Below, piece by piece: positions 1 through 8,383 of a stretch of DNA of 64,000 nt. The translations under genes were made by a program, and so were the position numbers. The notes under the pieces were generated by a model. It saw only the letters and a program-made list of their open reading frames with translations. It did not search any database and was not told the DNA's origin. The DNA lies in the NCBI RefSeq assembly GCF_009769735.1, contig NZ_WSRO01000002.1, forward strand, positions 62,001-126,000, in the 5' to 3' direction. The stretch comes from Streptomyces sp. BA2 (GTDB lineage: Bacteria; Actinomycetota; Actinomycetes; Streptomycetales; Streptomycetaceae). Position 1 is the stretch's first letter. Each line of letters starts with the position of its first letter.

Positions 1-525
1 ACCCTGGAGCAACTCGCTGCCTTGCGCGCCCTGGGCCGGCCCGTGCACCGGCTCGACCCTGTCGCCACCCCCGACCCGGCCGCGCTCGCCGATAACGCCC
101 TGGACTGGTACGACGCGCTGGCGCCCGGCATGCCCCGCGGAGCACCGGTCTTCCACTCCTCCGCCCCGCCCGAGGAACTGCGCGCCACTCAACGGGAGTT
201 GGGCGCCGAACGAGCCGCCACCGTCCTTGAAGAGGCCACCGGACGCATCGCCGCCGGACTCGTGACGCGGGGCGTACGGCGTCTGATCGCGGCCGGCGGC
301 GAGACGTCGGGAGCGGTGATCGCCGCACTCAGGGTCACCGGTGGCTGGGTCGGCCGGGCCGCCGCGCCCGGCGTCCCGTGGATCCGCCCCACCTCCGGCC
401 CCGGCATCGTGCTGCTGCTCAAGTCGGGAAACTTCGGCGGCCCCGACTTCCTCGCCACCGCATCGGCACCTGCCCCGCCCCCCGTGCTCCACCCCTACGG
501 ACGCACCGAAGGAGCCCGCTCATGA
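1..525 (+). CDS. otnK: Four-carbon acid sugar kinase (OtnK/DUF1537), C-terminal part
   Basis: The reading frame is open from base 1, so the N-terminus lies upstream of the window. About 174 residues are visible. The C-terminal nucleotide-binding domain of the DUF1537 family is recognisable from GGETSGAV, the later PGVPW and the LKSGNFGGPDF motif. Family members phosphorylate 3-oxo-tetronate or related C4 acid sugars in the cytoplasm. The stop overlaps the start of the next gene (ATGA at 522-525), which indicates translational coupling. A class II aldolase follows, the classical partner that decarboxylates the phosphorylated product. Family assignment is firm; the exact substrate cannot be read from sequence. 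Confidence 0.85.
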   Translation, partial: TLEQLAALRALGRPVHRLDPVATPDPAALADNALDWYDALAPGMPRGAPVFHSSAPPEELRATQRELGAERAATVLEEATGRIAAGLVTRGVRRLIAAGGETSGAVIAALRVTGGWVGRAAAPGVPWIRPTSGPGIVLLLKSGNFGGPDFLATASAPAPPPVLHPYGRTEGARS

Positions 526-1955
526 ACGCCACGCCTCCCCACTCCACCACCGCCCCCACCGGCCCCATATCCGCGCCCGCCGCTCCGCCGACCGCCCCTG
601 CCCCCGCGGAACACGCGCCAACCCCCGCATCCCTGTCCCACCCGGCCGCACGCGCCGCCGTCATCGCCACCGCCCGCGCGCTGGCCGCCCGCGGGCTCGT
701 GCACGGCCGCACCGGCAACGTGTCGCTGCGTACCGGCGACGGCACCATCCTCATCACCCCGACCGGCGCCGATCCGGCAGCCATAGAGGCACAGGACCTG
801 TCCGTCATCGACGCCGCGGGCACCCACCTGCACGGGCCACCGCCGTCGAAGGAGGCCTTCCTGCACGCGGCCGTGCTGCGCGCGCGCCCCGACGCACGGG
901 CCGTCGTGCACACGCATTCCCCGCACGCCGCCGCCCTGTCCTGTCTCGAGGGCCTGGACCCGGACGACGCGCTGCCCGCGCTCACCGCCTACTTCGCCCT
1001 GCGTGTCGGCCGGCTGCCGCTGCTCCCCTACGCCGCGCCCGGAAACGTACGGCTCGCCGAACTGGCCGCGGACAAGGCCCGCACCCATGCGGCGTTGCTG
1101 CTGCGCCACCACGGCCCGGTCGTAGCGGCCCCCGGCCTGGACGCGGCCCTCGAGGCCGTCGAGGAACTGGAGCAGACGGCGCGGATCTTCCTGCTGCTCC
1201 GCGGCACGGACCACGCCCGGCTGACCGAGGCGCAGCGCGCGGACCTCACCCCGCAACCACCACGCCCGGTGGCCCTGTTCAGTGCCCTCGCCATCAAGAA
1301 GGCGCTCGACGATGTCGTTCTGGAGGCCTTCACCAGCACGAGCGGCCTCGATGTCGAAGGCGTCTACGAACCCACGAACGTACTGCTGCGCCACCTGGCC
1401 TCCGGCGCGCGCCCCGACGTCATGGTCGGCGTGACGGGCGCCCTCGAACAGCTGGCAGCCTCCGGACAGCTCGCGGCGTCCTCGCTGCGGCCGCTCGCGC
1501 GGGTGGGCATCGGGGTGGCCGTGCCGCCTGGTGCGCCCGCCGTGGATCTCTCCAGTACCGACGCGCTCGTACGGGCACTGACGTCCGCGCGCTCGGTCGC
1601 GTACTCGCGGACGGGCGCGAGCGGTGTCGCGTTCGCCGCCCTCCTGGAGCGGCTCGGCATCGCGGACGAGGTCAACTCCCGTAGCACGGTGGTCGAGAAG
1701 GGCTTCACCGCGCTCGCGGTGACGGACGGGCGCGCCGACCTGGCCGTACAGCAGCTGAGCGAACTGCGCTTCGTTCCGGGCGCCCGGATTGCGGGCCCCT
1801 TCCCCGAGGAGGTCCAGCACTACACCGAGCTTTCTGTGGCGCTGGGCGCGCATGCCCTGAGCAGTGCCGGGGCCGCGGCCCTTCTGCGGCACCTGACCGC
1901 CGCCCCCGCGCGTGCGGCGTACCGCGCGTGCGGCCTCGAAGACCCACGCCGGTGA
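522..1955 (+). CDS. Class II aldolase fused to a PBP2-like (SBP_bac_11) domain
   Basis: A 477-residue protein. Residues about 40-235 form a class II aldolase/adducin domain (TGNVSLR, VHTHSPHAAA with metal-binding His residues, LLRHHGPV), as in OtnC-type 3-oxo-tetronate-4-phosphate decarboxylases, which are usually about 210 residues. The remaining roughly 240 residues (from FSALAIKKALDD) resemble a type-2 periplasmic binding protein of the ModA/SBP_bac_11 kind, including the late DLAVQQLSEL and GPFPEEVQHYTE signatures. There is no signal peptide, so the binding domain would be cytoplasmic. The frame is continuous with uniform codon use, which argues against an artefact. The start overlaps the kinase stop and the end overlaps the permease start. 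The binding domain may sense the substrate or act as an accessory enzyme domain; its function is unknown. Confidence 0.85.
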   Translation: MNATPPHSTTAPTGPISAPAAPPTAPAPAEHAPTPASLSHPAARAAVIATARALAARGLVHGRTGNVSLRTGDGTILITPTGADPAAIEAQDLSVIDAAGTHLHGPPPSKEAFLHAAVLRARPDARAVVHTHSPHAAALSCLEGLDPDDALPALTAYFALRVGRLPLLPYAAPGNVRLAELAADKARTHAALLLRHHGPVVAAPGLDAALEAVEELEQTARIFLLLRGTDHARLTEAQRADLTPQPPRPVALFSALAIKKALDDVVLEAFTSTSGLDVEGVYEPTNVLLRHLASGARPDVMVGVTGALEQLAASGQLAASSLRPLARVGIGVAVPPGAPAVDLSSTDALVRALTSARSVAYSRTGASGVAFAALLERLGIADEVNSRSTVVEKGFTALAVTDGRADLAVQQLSELRFVPGARIAGPFPEEVQHYTELSVALGAHALSSAGAAALLRHLTAAPARAAYRACGLEDPRR

Positions 1956-3301
1956 ACGCCATCCTCGCCCTGGGGGCGTTCATCGGCGTCATCGTCGTAT
2001 GGAACGTGGCGTTCAGGCGGAACATCGGCGAGGCCATGGTGCTCGGGTTCCTCGCGAGCGCGGCGTTCGGCGGCACGAACGCGCCGCGCGTGGCCGGGGA
2101 GAGCCTCATGGAGGGGCTGAAGTCGGAGATCACGTTCGCGGCGCTCGCGTTCGTCTTCGTCAGCGAACTGCTCACGCGTACCGGCCTGGTGCACCGGATG
2201 ATCGACATCCTCAGCTCGCTGCTCGGCCGCCGCAAGGGCGGTTCCGCGTACGCGGCGACGGTCGCCTCCGGCCTGTTCGGCGCCGTCGCGCACAACGGCG
2301 CGGCCATCGTCGCCACCGTCGGCTCCCTGGCCATTCCGTGGATGAAGCGGTCCCGCGCCAGTGGCGAGACGGCCGCGCTCGTGCTGTCCGGCAACGCGGG
2401 GGTGGGCGCCACCTTTCCGTTCAGCGGCGCGTTCTTCGTGCTGCTCGCGGCACCGACCGTGGTCCCGGTGCTCTCCTCACGCGATGTCGTGGCCACCCTG
2501 TTCGTCACCGGCGCGTGGATGGTCGCGATGCGGCTCGTCATCGCGTACGCGATCGTGCGGTGGCGCGGAGTGGGCACCATGGCGGCGACGGACATCAGGC
2601 CGTTGCGGGACTCCTTCGGCACGGGCTGGACCTCGCTCCTGGTCCTTGCCGCCGTCGCCGTGCCGGTGCTGCTGACGACGGGTCCGGCCAGCGACTGGGC
2701 CAGTGGCCGGCTCGGCGGACTCGACGCCGCGGACGCGGTGCCCCTGCTCGTGTGGCTGCCGGTGGTCATGCTGATCGCCGGGCTCCTGGTGGAGCGGCGG
2801 GCACTGCCGCACGGCGGGCCCGACTGGTGGCGGACCCTGGGCGAGATCGGCCCGAAGCTGGGTCTTGTGGGCGTGACGATGGTGTCGGCGTTCGCGGCCT
2901 CGGAGGTCCTCGCCCGGCTCGGCCTCGGCGAAGAGCTCGCGCCCTACCTGGAGGACCTCCAGGGCGTGCCATCGCTGGCGGCGGCGCTCGTGGTGGGCCT
3001 GGTCCTCGTTATTGTCGCGGGCCCCCTCAACACCACCTCCACCCTGTCGGCCGTCGGTCCCGTCGCGTTCGCCGCACTCACCGCCGCGGGCATCCCCGCG
3101 CACGTCGCCTTCGCGTCGGTCATCGTATGGGCCTCCTCGGAGGGGTGTTCGCCGCCGGGCGCCGCGCCGCTGTACGTGGCCGCCGGCATCGCCGACATCA
3201 ACCCCGCCCACATCTTCGTGCCCGTCGCCCTTTACTACCTGCTGCCGACCTATGTGTTCGGTGTCCTGATGGCGGTGGGCGTGCTGTGGATCCCGGGCTG
3301 A
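1952..3301 (+). CDS. TRAP-type large permease (DctM-like)
   Basis: A 449-residue hydrophobic protein with about a dozen predicted membrane segments, resembling DctM-like TRAP large subunits. Glycine-rich re-entrant motifs are visible (SGNAGVGATFPFSGAFF near residue 150; SSEGCSPPGAAPLYVAAG near 400). The GTG start overlaps the upstream stop (GTGA), so it is the third coupled gene of the operon and probably imports the acid sugar catabolised by the first two products. No classical extracytoplasmic TRAP binding protein is next to it. The following gene could be a reduced small subunit, and the fused binding-like domain upstream lacks export signals. The transporter family is fairly clear; the substrate is inferred from context. 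Confidence 0.75.
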   Translation: MNAILALGAFIGVIVVWNVAFRRNIGEAMVLGFLASAAFGGTNAPRVAGESLMEGLKSEITFAALAFVFVSELLTRTGLVHRMIDILSSLLGRRKGGSAYAATVASGLFGAVAHNGAAIVATVGSLAIPWMKRSRASGETAALVLSGNAGVGATFPFSGAFFVLLAAPTVVPVLSSRDVVATLFVTGAWMVAMRLVIAYAIVRWRGVGTMAATDIRPLRDSFGTGWTSLLVLAAVAVPVLLTTGPASDWASGRLGGLDAADAVPLLVWLPVVMLIAGLLVERRALPHGGPDWWRTLGEIGPKLGLVGVTMVSAFAASEVLARLGLGEELAPYLEDLQGVPSLAAALVVGLVLVIVAGPLNTTSTLSAVGPVAFAALTAAGIPAHVAFASVIVWASSEGCSPPGAAPLYVAAGIADINPAHIFVPVALYYLLPTYVFGVLMAVGVLWIPG

Positions 3302-3334
3302 ACCCGATGAGCCGCACAGAGAACGGAGAGCCTC

Positions 3335-3625
3335 ATGCAGTACATCCGTGCCTTCCTCCTGGGCGCGACCCGCGTCCTGCTCATCGCCTTCCTGCTCGGC
3401 GGACTCCTTGTGGTGATCGGCCAAGTCGTGGCCCTCTTTGCCGGCGACCGGCACCTCATGGAGCTGTTCGGCACGGAAGTCACCGAGGTGGTGTGCATGA
3501 TGGCGGGGGCCGCGGGCATCTGCTCGTTCCTTCTCCTGTACGTACGGGACCGCAGCACCGGCGATGCCCCGCGGCGCCACGGGAGCGGACCAGCCGAGAA
3601 TGACGGCAAAAGTGTCTGGGACTGA
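3335..3625 (+). CDS. Small two-helix membrane protein, possible TRAP small subunit
   Basis: A 96-residue protein with two hydrophobic segments (about residues 8-33 and 48-67) and a polar C-terminal tail. The GAGAG element at 3326-3330 precedes the ATG. It starts 33 bases after the permease stop and is probably co-transcribed. Its position fits a DctQ-like small membrane subunit, but it is shorter than usual (those have four helices) and I recognise no diagnostic motif, so the role is inferred from neighbourhood only. Confidence 0.6.
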   Translation: MQYIRAFLLGATRVLLIAFLLGGLLVVIGQVVALFAGDRHLMELFGTEVTEVVCMMAGAAGICSFLLLYVRDRSTGDAPRRHGSGPAENDGKSVWD

Positions 3626-3670
3626 GCTTGTTCCTTATCCTCCACCCCGGCCGGATCATCACTCTTTGGA

Positions 3671-3830
3671 GTGATTGCAGGGTGCGGGGTGGCCTTCCTC
3701 GCGATGCTGAACTCTGCCACTGCGTACGGGGCCGACCGGCGGGAGGCGCTCGCGGAACTGTCCCGCTTCCGGACGGCCTTCTACGGGTGTCTGACTGCGC
3801 GGGCGGATGCGTTCTTCGAGCTGACCGACG
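3671..3830 (+). pseudogene. NF041680-type transposase, N-terminal fragment
   Basis: The translation contains LSRFRTAFYGCLTARADAFF followed by ELTD, the N-terminal signature of a large Streptomyces transposase family (the same signature recurs at 6016-6360). After ELTD the coding sequence stops abruptly at 3830, where a group II intron 5' end begins. No downstream exon is present nearby. An inverted repeat ATCACTC-tttg-GAGTGAT at 3658-3675 overlaps the GTG start. It is an inactive remnant. Confidence 0.7.
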
Positions 3831-4243
3831 GTGCGCCACGAAGCGCTGATGTACCGGATGGGGGTGAAAGACCGCCCATCGTTCCGCCGTCGTAGCGGCG
3901 GGACGAAGCTGGAGGGAGCCTGCCCCGGGGATCGCCGGGAAGGGTGGAAGTAACCGCGACAAAGTCGCGACGGCCCAGAACTACCGGATGGGCCGGGCGC
4001 GGTGAGCGAGACGGGAAGGTATACGCGAGAAACCGGTTACGTTACGCCTCTTGACAGCTCGCCAGCTCTAACCCGGTGGATTTGGGCTGGTTCGCGGTGC
4101 GCACCCGCTCTCTCTCGAGAGCGGGGAACTTCTGGTTGGGTCTCGTCTGTCTGAATCAGGAGGCCACGTCGAATTGTCTACGGCAGTAGACGTGGCGATA
4201 CCGCAGGGGTAGAGCCGGGTGCCCAACCCGTCGACCGGACAAC
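3831..4243 (+). mobile_element. Group II intron 5' fragment (domain I), truncated
   Basis: The segment opens with GTGCGCCACGAAG, matching the GUGYG 5' consensus of group II introns, exactly where the interrupted transposase stops. Further on it has the block typical of domain I: GGGTGGAAGTAACCGCG (3940-3956), GAGACGGGAAGG, CGAGAAACCGGTT and GAATCAGGAGGCCACG. No reverse transcriptase ORF, domain V or 3' end is found, because the sequence is cut at about 4243 by the terminal repeat of the next IS. Recognition rests on motif memory; a covariance-model search for group II domain I would confirm it. Confidence 0.7.
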
Positions 4244-5120
4244 AGTGAGCTTCTTCGAGTTGGCCACCGATCGGGTGACGGTCCGTGAAGCGAAACGAGC
4301 GAGACCCCGGGCTGTTGATCGAGATGTCTGACGTCTCAATTACGTTGCTCGGGGGCCTCGTTGGTCGTCCATCCTGCCGCACTCGACCTGCCGCACGCAC
4401 TCGTGGAGTGGGTCACCATGCTGATCGTCACCCATGAGGGCGACCGGCGCTGCAAGCTCCGTCCGTCCCAGCGCGCGATGGTGGCACTGGTATACCTGCG
4501 CGAGCACACCACTTTGGCGAAGATCGCCGCCGGGTTCGGGATCAGCGAGTCCACCGCCCATGCCTACATCAGCGCGGTCGTCGACCTGCTCGCCGCGCGT
4601 GCGCCGGGTCAGCTGAGGACGCTGCGCGAGCATGACCCCGACTTCGTCCTGCTCGACGGAACCCTTGCCGAGTGCGACCGGGTCGGTGACGGCCGGGCCG
4701 ACTACTCCCACAAGCACCGGCGCCACGGCGTGAACGTGCAGGTCGTCACCGATCCCGGCGGCCGGCTGCTGTGGCTCTCGCCCGCCCTGCCGGGCCGCAC
4801 TCACGACCTGACCGCCGCCCGCACCCACCGGATCATCCGCATGCGAGCGCCAGGGCCTTCCCATCGTGGCCGATCTCGCCTACCAGGGCGCCGGTCCGTG
4901 GCTGACCTCGGGCATCAAACGCAGGCCCCTGCAGGAACTGACCCCGACTGAGAAGACCCGCAACCGTGCCCTGGCCGCCACACGGGCACCCGTCGAACGC
5001 GGTGTCGCCCGCCTGAAGTCCTGGCGGATCTTCCGCAGGTCCCGATGCAGTCCCAACCGCATGGCGTCAATCGCCAAGGCCGTCCTCACACTGGAGCTGC
5101 AACGCTGAAGAAGCTCAGTG
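4244..5120 (+). mobile_element. IS5-like insertion sequence, degenerate
   Basis: The element is bounded by imperfect terminal inverted repeats: CAGTGAGCTTCTTC at 4244-4257 and GAAGAAGCTCAGTG at 5107-5120 (13 of 14 positions match when inverted). It carries one frameshifted DDE transposase. A target-site duplication is not obvious. Its left end truncates the group II intron fragment. The sequence to the right (5121-5350) is not recognisable as more intron, so a deletion accompanied or followed insertion. Confidence 0.75.
4361..5108 (+). pseudogene. IS5-family transposase, frameshifted
   Basis: The first frame (TTG start at 4361) gives an HTH_Tnp_4-like N-terminus ([20 protein letters not shown]) and the start of a DDE_Tnp_4 domain with the first catalytic Asp in [11 protein letters not shown] and the second in [10 protein letters not shown]. 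Near 4842 the frame breaks by one base and continues in another frame as [20 protein letters not shown] and APVERGVARLKSWRIF, which supplies the catalytic Glu. The three acidic residues survive but are split between frames, so autonomous transposition is unlikely unless programmed frameshifting occurs, for which I see no slippery site. Confidence 0.85.
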
Positions 5121-5356
5121 AACCTGAGCCTTGCGCAGCACAGATGACACGACCTGATCGCCCACCAGCTAACTGACAAAGCCACAGGCCAGGCCGATGA
5201 TCCGGCACAGCGCCCACATTCACTGCAGCTACTGGCACACTGCAATCCCCCGCCCACCGAAGCACCACAAACTGATCAGTGCAGGCCAGACCACCAACTA
5301 CTGATCAAAAGACCGACCCTGGACACCTCCCTGGCCGAGCTGGGGATTGAGTGGGC

Positions 5357-5849
5357 ATGAACAACGACGCAAAGACCGCGACGGGGCCGGGCGGGAGCGA
5401 CTCCGTCGTCCACTCCCAGGGCGGCCACCGGTACCACCGCACTGCCGACTGCCGCGCCTTCCGGGCCAGGCGAAGGGTGGGCGCCCGGCCGGCTCCTTGC
5501 CCGGCGTATCCGCCACGAGCCCGAGTACGACGCGATCGTCCGCGGCAAGGACCCCTGCCGCGTGTGCATCCCCGGCACACCCCTGCCGTTCCGCATGTCG
5601 CCCACGTTCGGACAGAAGCGGACCTGTACAGGCTGCGGCACCAGCGACGAGGGCTGCGGCGGCGGCTGCGCGACCACCTGCGGGTCCGAGGGGAGATATG
5701 CGCACGCTGCACATCCGATGTCGGCCACTCCGTGTGGCCCTGCACCAGCGCAATCGTCCTCGGCCGCGCTGAACCGCTGCGCCGCTGTGTGCCGCGCTGA
5801 CCACATTGGGAGTTGGGCCTCCCGTCGTCGCTGGAGAGCAGCTGCGTAG
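5357..5849 (+). pseudogene. Decayed small Cys/His-rich protein
   Basis: One frame reads GGHRYHRTADCRAFRARR, then coding sense shifts frame near 5475 and continues as RRIRHEPEYDAIVRGKDPCR, VCIPGTPLPF and FGQKRTCTGCGTSDEGC. The Cys/His arrangement suggests a small metal-binding protein, but I do not recognise the family. The frame change makes it a probable pseudogene. The preceding 230 bases (5121-5350), between the IS end and this gene, show nothing I can identify. Confidence 0.4.
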
Positions 5850-6015
5850 CATCGCCGTTGTCGCAGCACCATTCACGGGGAGGGGCACCCAGATGGCATT
5901 GGTAGCAGGGGAGTGATGGGGATCCGCGGTTTTGGTTCTGGCCGCAGTTTCGTGAATGCCGCGCAGTTCAGCGGTGATGGAGGAAGGCTCCGTCTGATCT
6001 TGTGCTCCGACCAGG

Positions 6016-6360
6016 ATGCACGTGACTGCGACGAAGGCCGTGATGGTGAGTCTGCTGGCTGACGCTGCCCGGGCGGAGGCGTTGGCGGACGCCTCACGTT
6101 TCCGCGGCGAGTTCTACGCGTGTCTGACCGCCCGGCGGGACGAGCTGGTCGAACTGGCTGACGCGGTGCTGTGTGTCGAAGGACCGGTGGTCTCGCCGGT
6201 GGATCTGACGCTGGTGCCTGAACATCGGCGAGGGCACGGAGCGTTGTACGGAGCCCTCAACCATGGCCGGATCGACGTTGAACGATTACGGACGGTGCTG
6301 GCCGGGCTGCCGTTGCCACCCGACACGTCCTGCGCAGCGGAATACCGCAGTGGCCCCAGC
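6016..6360 (+). pseudogene. NF041680-type transposase, N-terminal fragment (second copy)
   Basis: The translation has ASRFRGEFYACLTARRDELV, then ELADAVLCVEGP and VPEHRRGHGALYGALNHGRI, ending near LAGLPLP: the full N-terminal domain of the same transposase family as at 3671 and 59041. The DDE part is absent. By chance the frame stays open into the downstream monooxygenase gene, creating a chimeric ORF up to 7107; the true downstream gene has its own ribosome binding site. Confidence 0.75.
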
Positions 6361-6474
6361 ACGGGCCGGGGCGACACAAGGTGCTTGTCAAGTCACGTTG
6401 AGGTAAGAGGCTGGCTCAGCGGTGTTCGCCCCGTGCGGGCGGCGGCCCATCCGTCACCGACCGAGGAGCTGCAA

Positions 6475-7107
6475 ATGACCAGGAAGACATCCCGTATGAC
6501 AGCCGGTGACCACCCCGACATCCGACGTCCCGACTCCGCTCTGGTCCGGATCCATGAGTGGGCAGCGCAGGGAAAGGAAGAACAGAGCGCGAAGGCCGCC
6601 GACCTGCTCGAGACGTGGGGGCAGGAGCCGTGGCCCGATGCGCTGCTGTCCCGCAGTCTCTTTGTGGGCACCGACCATGACGCTCTCCTCAGTTACGAGC
6701 AGTGGGCAGATAAGGACGCCATCCCGGCCGACGCGAGGGCGAGGACGTTCTACCGCCGCCTGAGCGTGATCGCGGACGACGAGAGGCGGGTGCCCGGTGT
6801 CATCGCGTTCGCCGAGATCGACGTCGACGACGCAGAGGCGGCCCAGGACATGCTCGACGCCGTCACCCAGGCACTGGCGGCGGACCCGGAGCCGGACCAC
6901 CCGTGGGGCATCTCGGCCAACTTCCACGTCAGCACGGACGGTCGGCGGGTAGTCAACCTGTCCGAGTGGATGTCTCCAGAACACCATCAGGAGGGATTCG
7001 CCGACACCACCCGCTCCAGCCGCCCAGCCTGGCTACAGTTCAGGGCCCTTTCGGGAGTGCGCCCGATCGGAGTGCGGCGCTTTCGCCTGCACACACCCGC
7101 CCCCTGA
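6475..7107 (+). CDS. Antibiotic biosynthesis monooxygenase (ABM)-like protein
   Basis: A 210-residue protein starting at an ATG nine bases after a strong GAGGAG (6462-6467), which separates it from the in-frame transposase relic upstream. A dimeric alpha/beta-barrel ABM-type fold is suggested by SLFVGTDHDALLSYEQWAD (about residues 62-80) and by a second half, WGISANFHVSTDGRRVVNLS (about 143-162), giving two tandem ABM-like repeats. Such proteins are cofactor-independent oxygenases or cyclases acting on aromatic polyketides, or small-molecule sensors. No biosynthetic genes flank it, so its substrate is unknown. Confidence 0.7.
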   Translation: MTRKTSRMTAGDHPDIRRPDSALVRIHEWAAQGKEEQSAKAADLLETWGQEPWPDALLSRSLFVGTDHDALLSYEQWADKDAIPADARARTFYRRLSVIADDERRVPGVIAFAEIDVDDAEAAQDMLDAVTQALAADPEPDHPWGISANFHVSTDGRRVVNLSEWMSPEHHQEGFADTTRSSRPAWLQFRALSGVRPIGVRRFRLHTPAP

Positions 7108-7389
7108 CAACGATCTCGGCGTGGTGGGGTCATGACGCCCCGGCACGGTGTTGGGGCCACTCCCACCTGGGCGGTCAGTCAGCGGCAACCACTGAAGTCG
7201 ATGGTCGAGCCTTCCCCGATTTCGGGGAACTTGCCACAGGGCGCGACGGTGACCGGGCTCGTGGGGAGATTGCCGCAACCGATGCCTGGGGCGGAAGCCC
7301 ACCGGTTTCCTGCCGCCCGTCGAAGGGGTTGACGGCGCAGGTCAGCAGGTCTTGGGTGGGGTGCCACGTCCAGAGCAAGGGGGCCGGCC

Positions 7390-7695
7390 ATGGAACCGCT
7401 CAAGTTCGCCGACCGACTGCCGCAGTGTTCACCCGAGGCGACCTCATCCTGAGCGGCGTAGCGCCGCAGAACGACGAACAAGGACGGCCAATCCACCTGG
7501 AGTTGTGCCCGATCTGCGACACCGGCGACGCCGACCGCCCGGCGGCCGGCATGTTCGTCCAATGGTTCGCCGACGGAGGCGGCCATTGACGAAAGCCGCG
7601 TCCAGGAGGGCGCACATCTGCTGATGGAGTGGGCGAAGGAGTGTATGGCTGTCCACGGCTGGTACTTGCAAGACGCCCCGCCCAACCATCCCTGA
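7390..7695 (+). pseudogene. DUF6300 family protein, two frameshifts
   Basis: The ATG frame begins MEPLKFADRLPQCS; the following frame reads GDLILSGVAPQNDEQGRPIH then LELCPICDTGDADRPAAGMF and VQWFADGGGH; a third frame continues DESRVQEGAHLLMEWAKECM before TGA at 7693-7695. This is the pattern of Streptomyces DUF6300 proteins (a small Cys-rich domain followed by a helical tail). One shift lies near 7435, where part of the first Cys pair is lost, and another lies at the single T at 7587. Gene function is unknown even when intact. Confidence 0.7.
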
Positions 7696-7828
7696 ACGCC
7701 GTCTGACGGCCCTATAGATGCAAGAGGTGTGACCGTACTGGGCCTGTCGGGATGACGGCATGACGAAGGCCCGCACCGATGGGTGGGGGCCTTTGTAGAA
7801 GACGGCGGAGCCGGCTACAGAGCGGTCA

Positions 7829-8107
7829 TCACGAATGCGGCAACGGGAGGATGGTGATGTGGGCGGCCTGGTCGACTAGGGCGGCCCCGCCACGCTCTGC
7901 GAACCGGGATTGCCGGGCGAAGGCCATCCACCGAACGACGGGCCAGCGGCGGTCGATGACCGCGTGGGTGACGCCGATCCATACCAGGGCGGCGTCAGGT
8001 CGCGTTGCTGAACGCGGCTTCCCCGGTGGACCAGTAGCTGTCCCAGGACACCCGCACGAGGTCTCCTCTCGATATGGATCGGTCTGCGCGCGGGGCTTCG
8101 GGATCAA
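7829..8107 (-). pseudogene. Possible decayed ORF, unrecognised
   Basis: On the minus strand the stretch AALVWIGVTHAVIDRRWPVV, then RWMAFARQSRFAERGGAALV and DQAAHITILPLPHS looks protein-like and is preceded in another frame (8000-8080) by GDLVRVSWDSYWSTGEAAF, as if one gene had been frameshifted near 8000. I do not recognise the family. A hairpin-like AAGGCCC..GGGGGCCTTT at about 7765-7796, just beyond its end, could be a terminator. Confidence 0.3.
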
Positions 8108-8383
8108 AACTGCACTTGGAGCCCGCCACTACAGGTCGGCGTTGAGGCGTACGTGCCGAGTCCACCGCTACCGGCAACCGAAGGCTTGCCTCTATCGCCA
8201 CGACCGATCTGACCGCCAGCCGATGCATATCCAGCTGCACAGTTGCCGTAAGCCGACGGGCCAGGGTCGTTGCCTCCGGTCGATCCCTCGACACCGCCGC
8301 CTACGCCGGCGAACCGACTCCGATCTTGAGGAAGGCCTTCCGCGCGGGTTGGCAGCACGGGTGCGAGAGCTTGCCGCCGGCGC

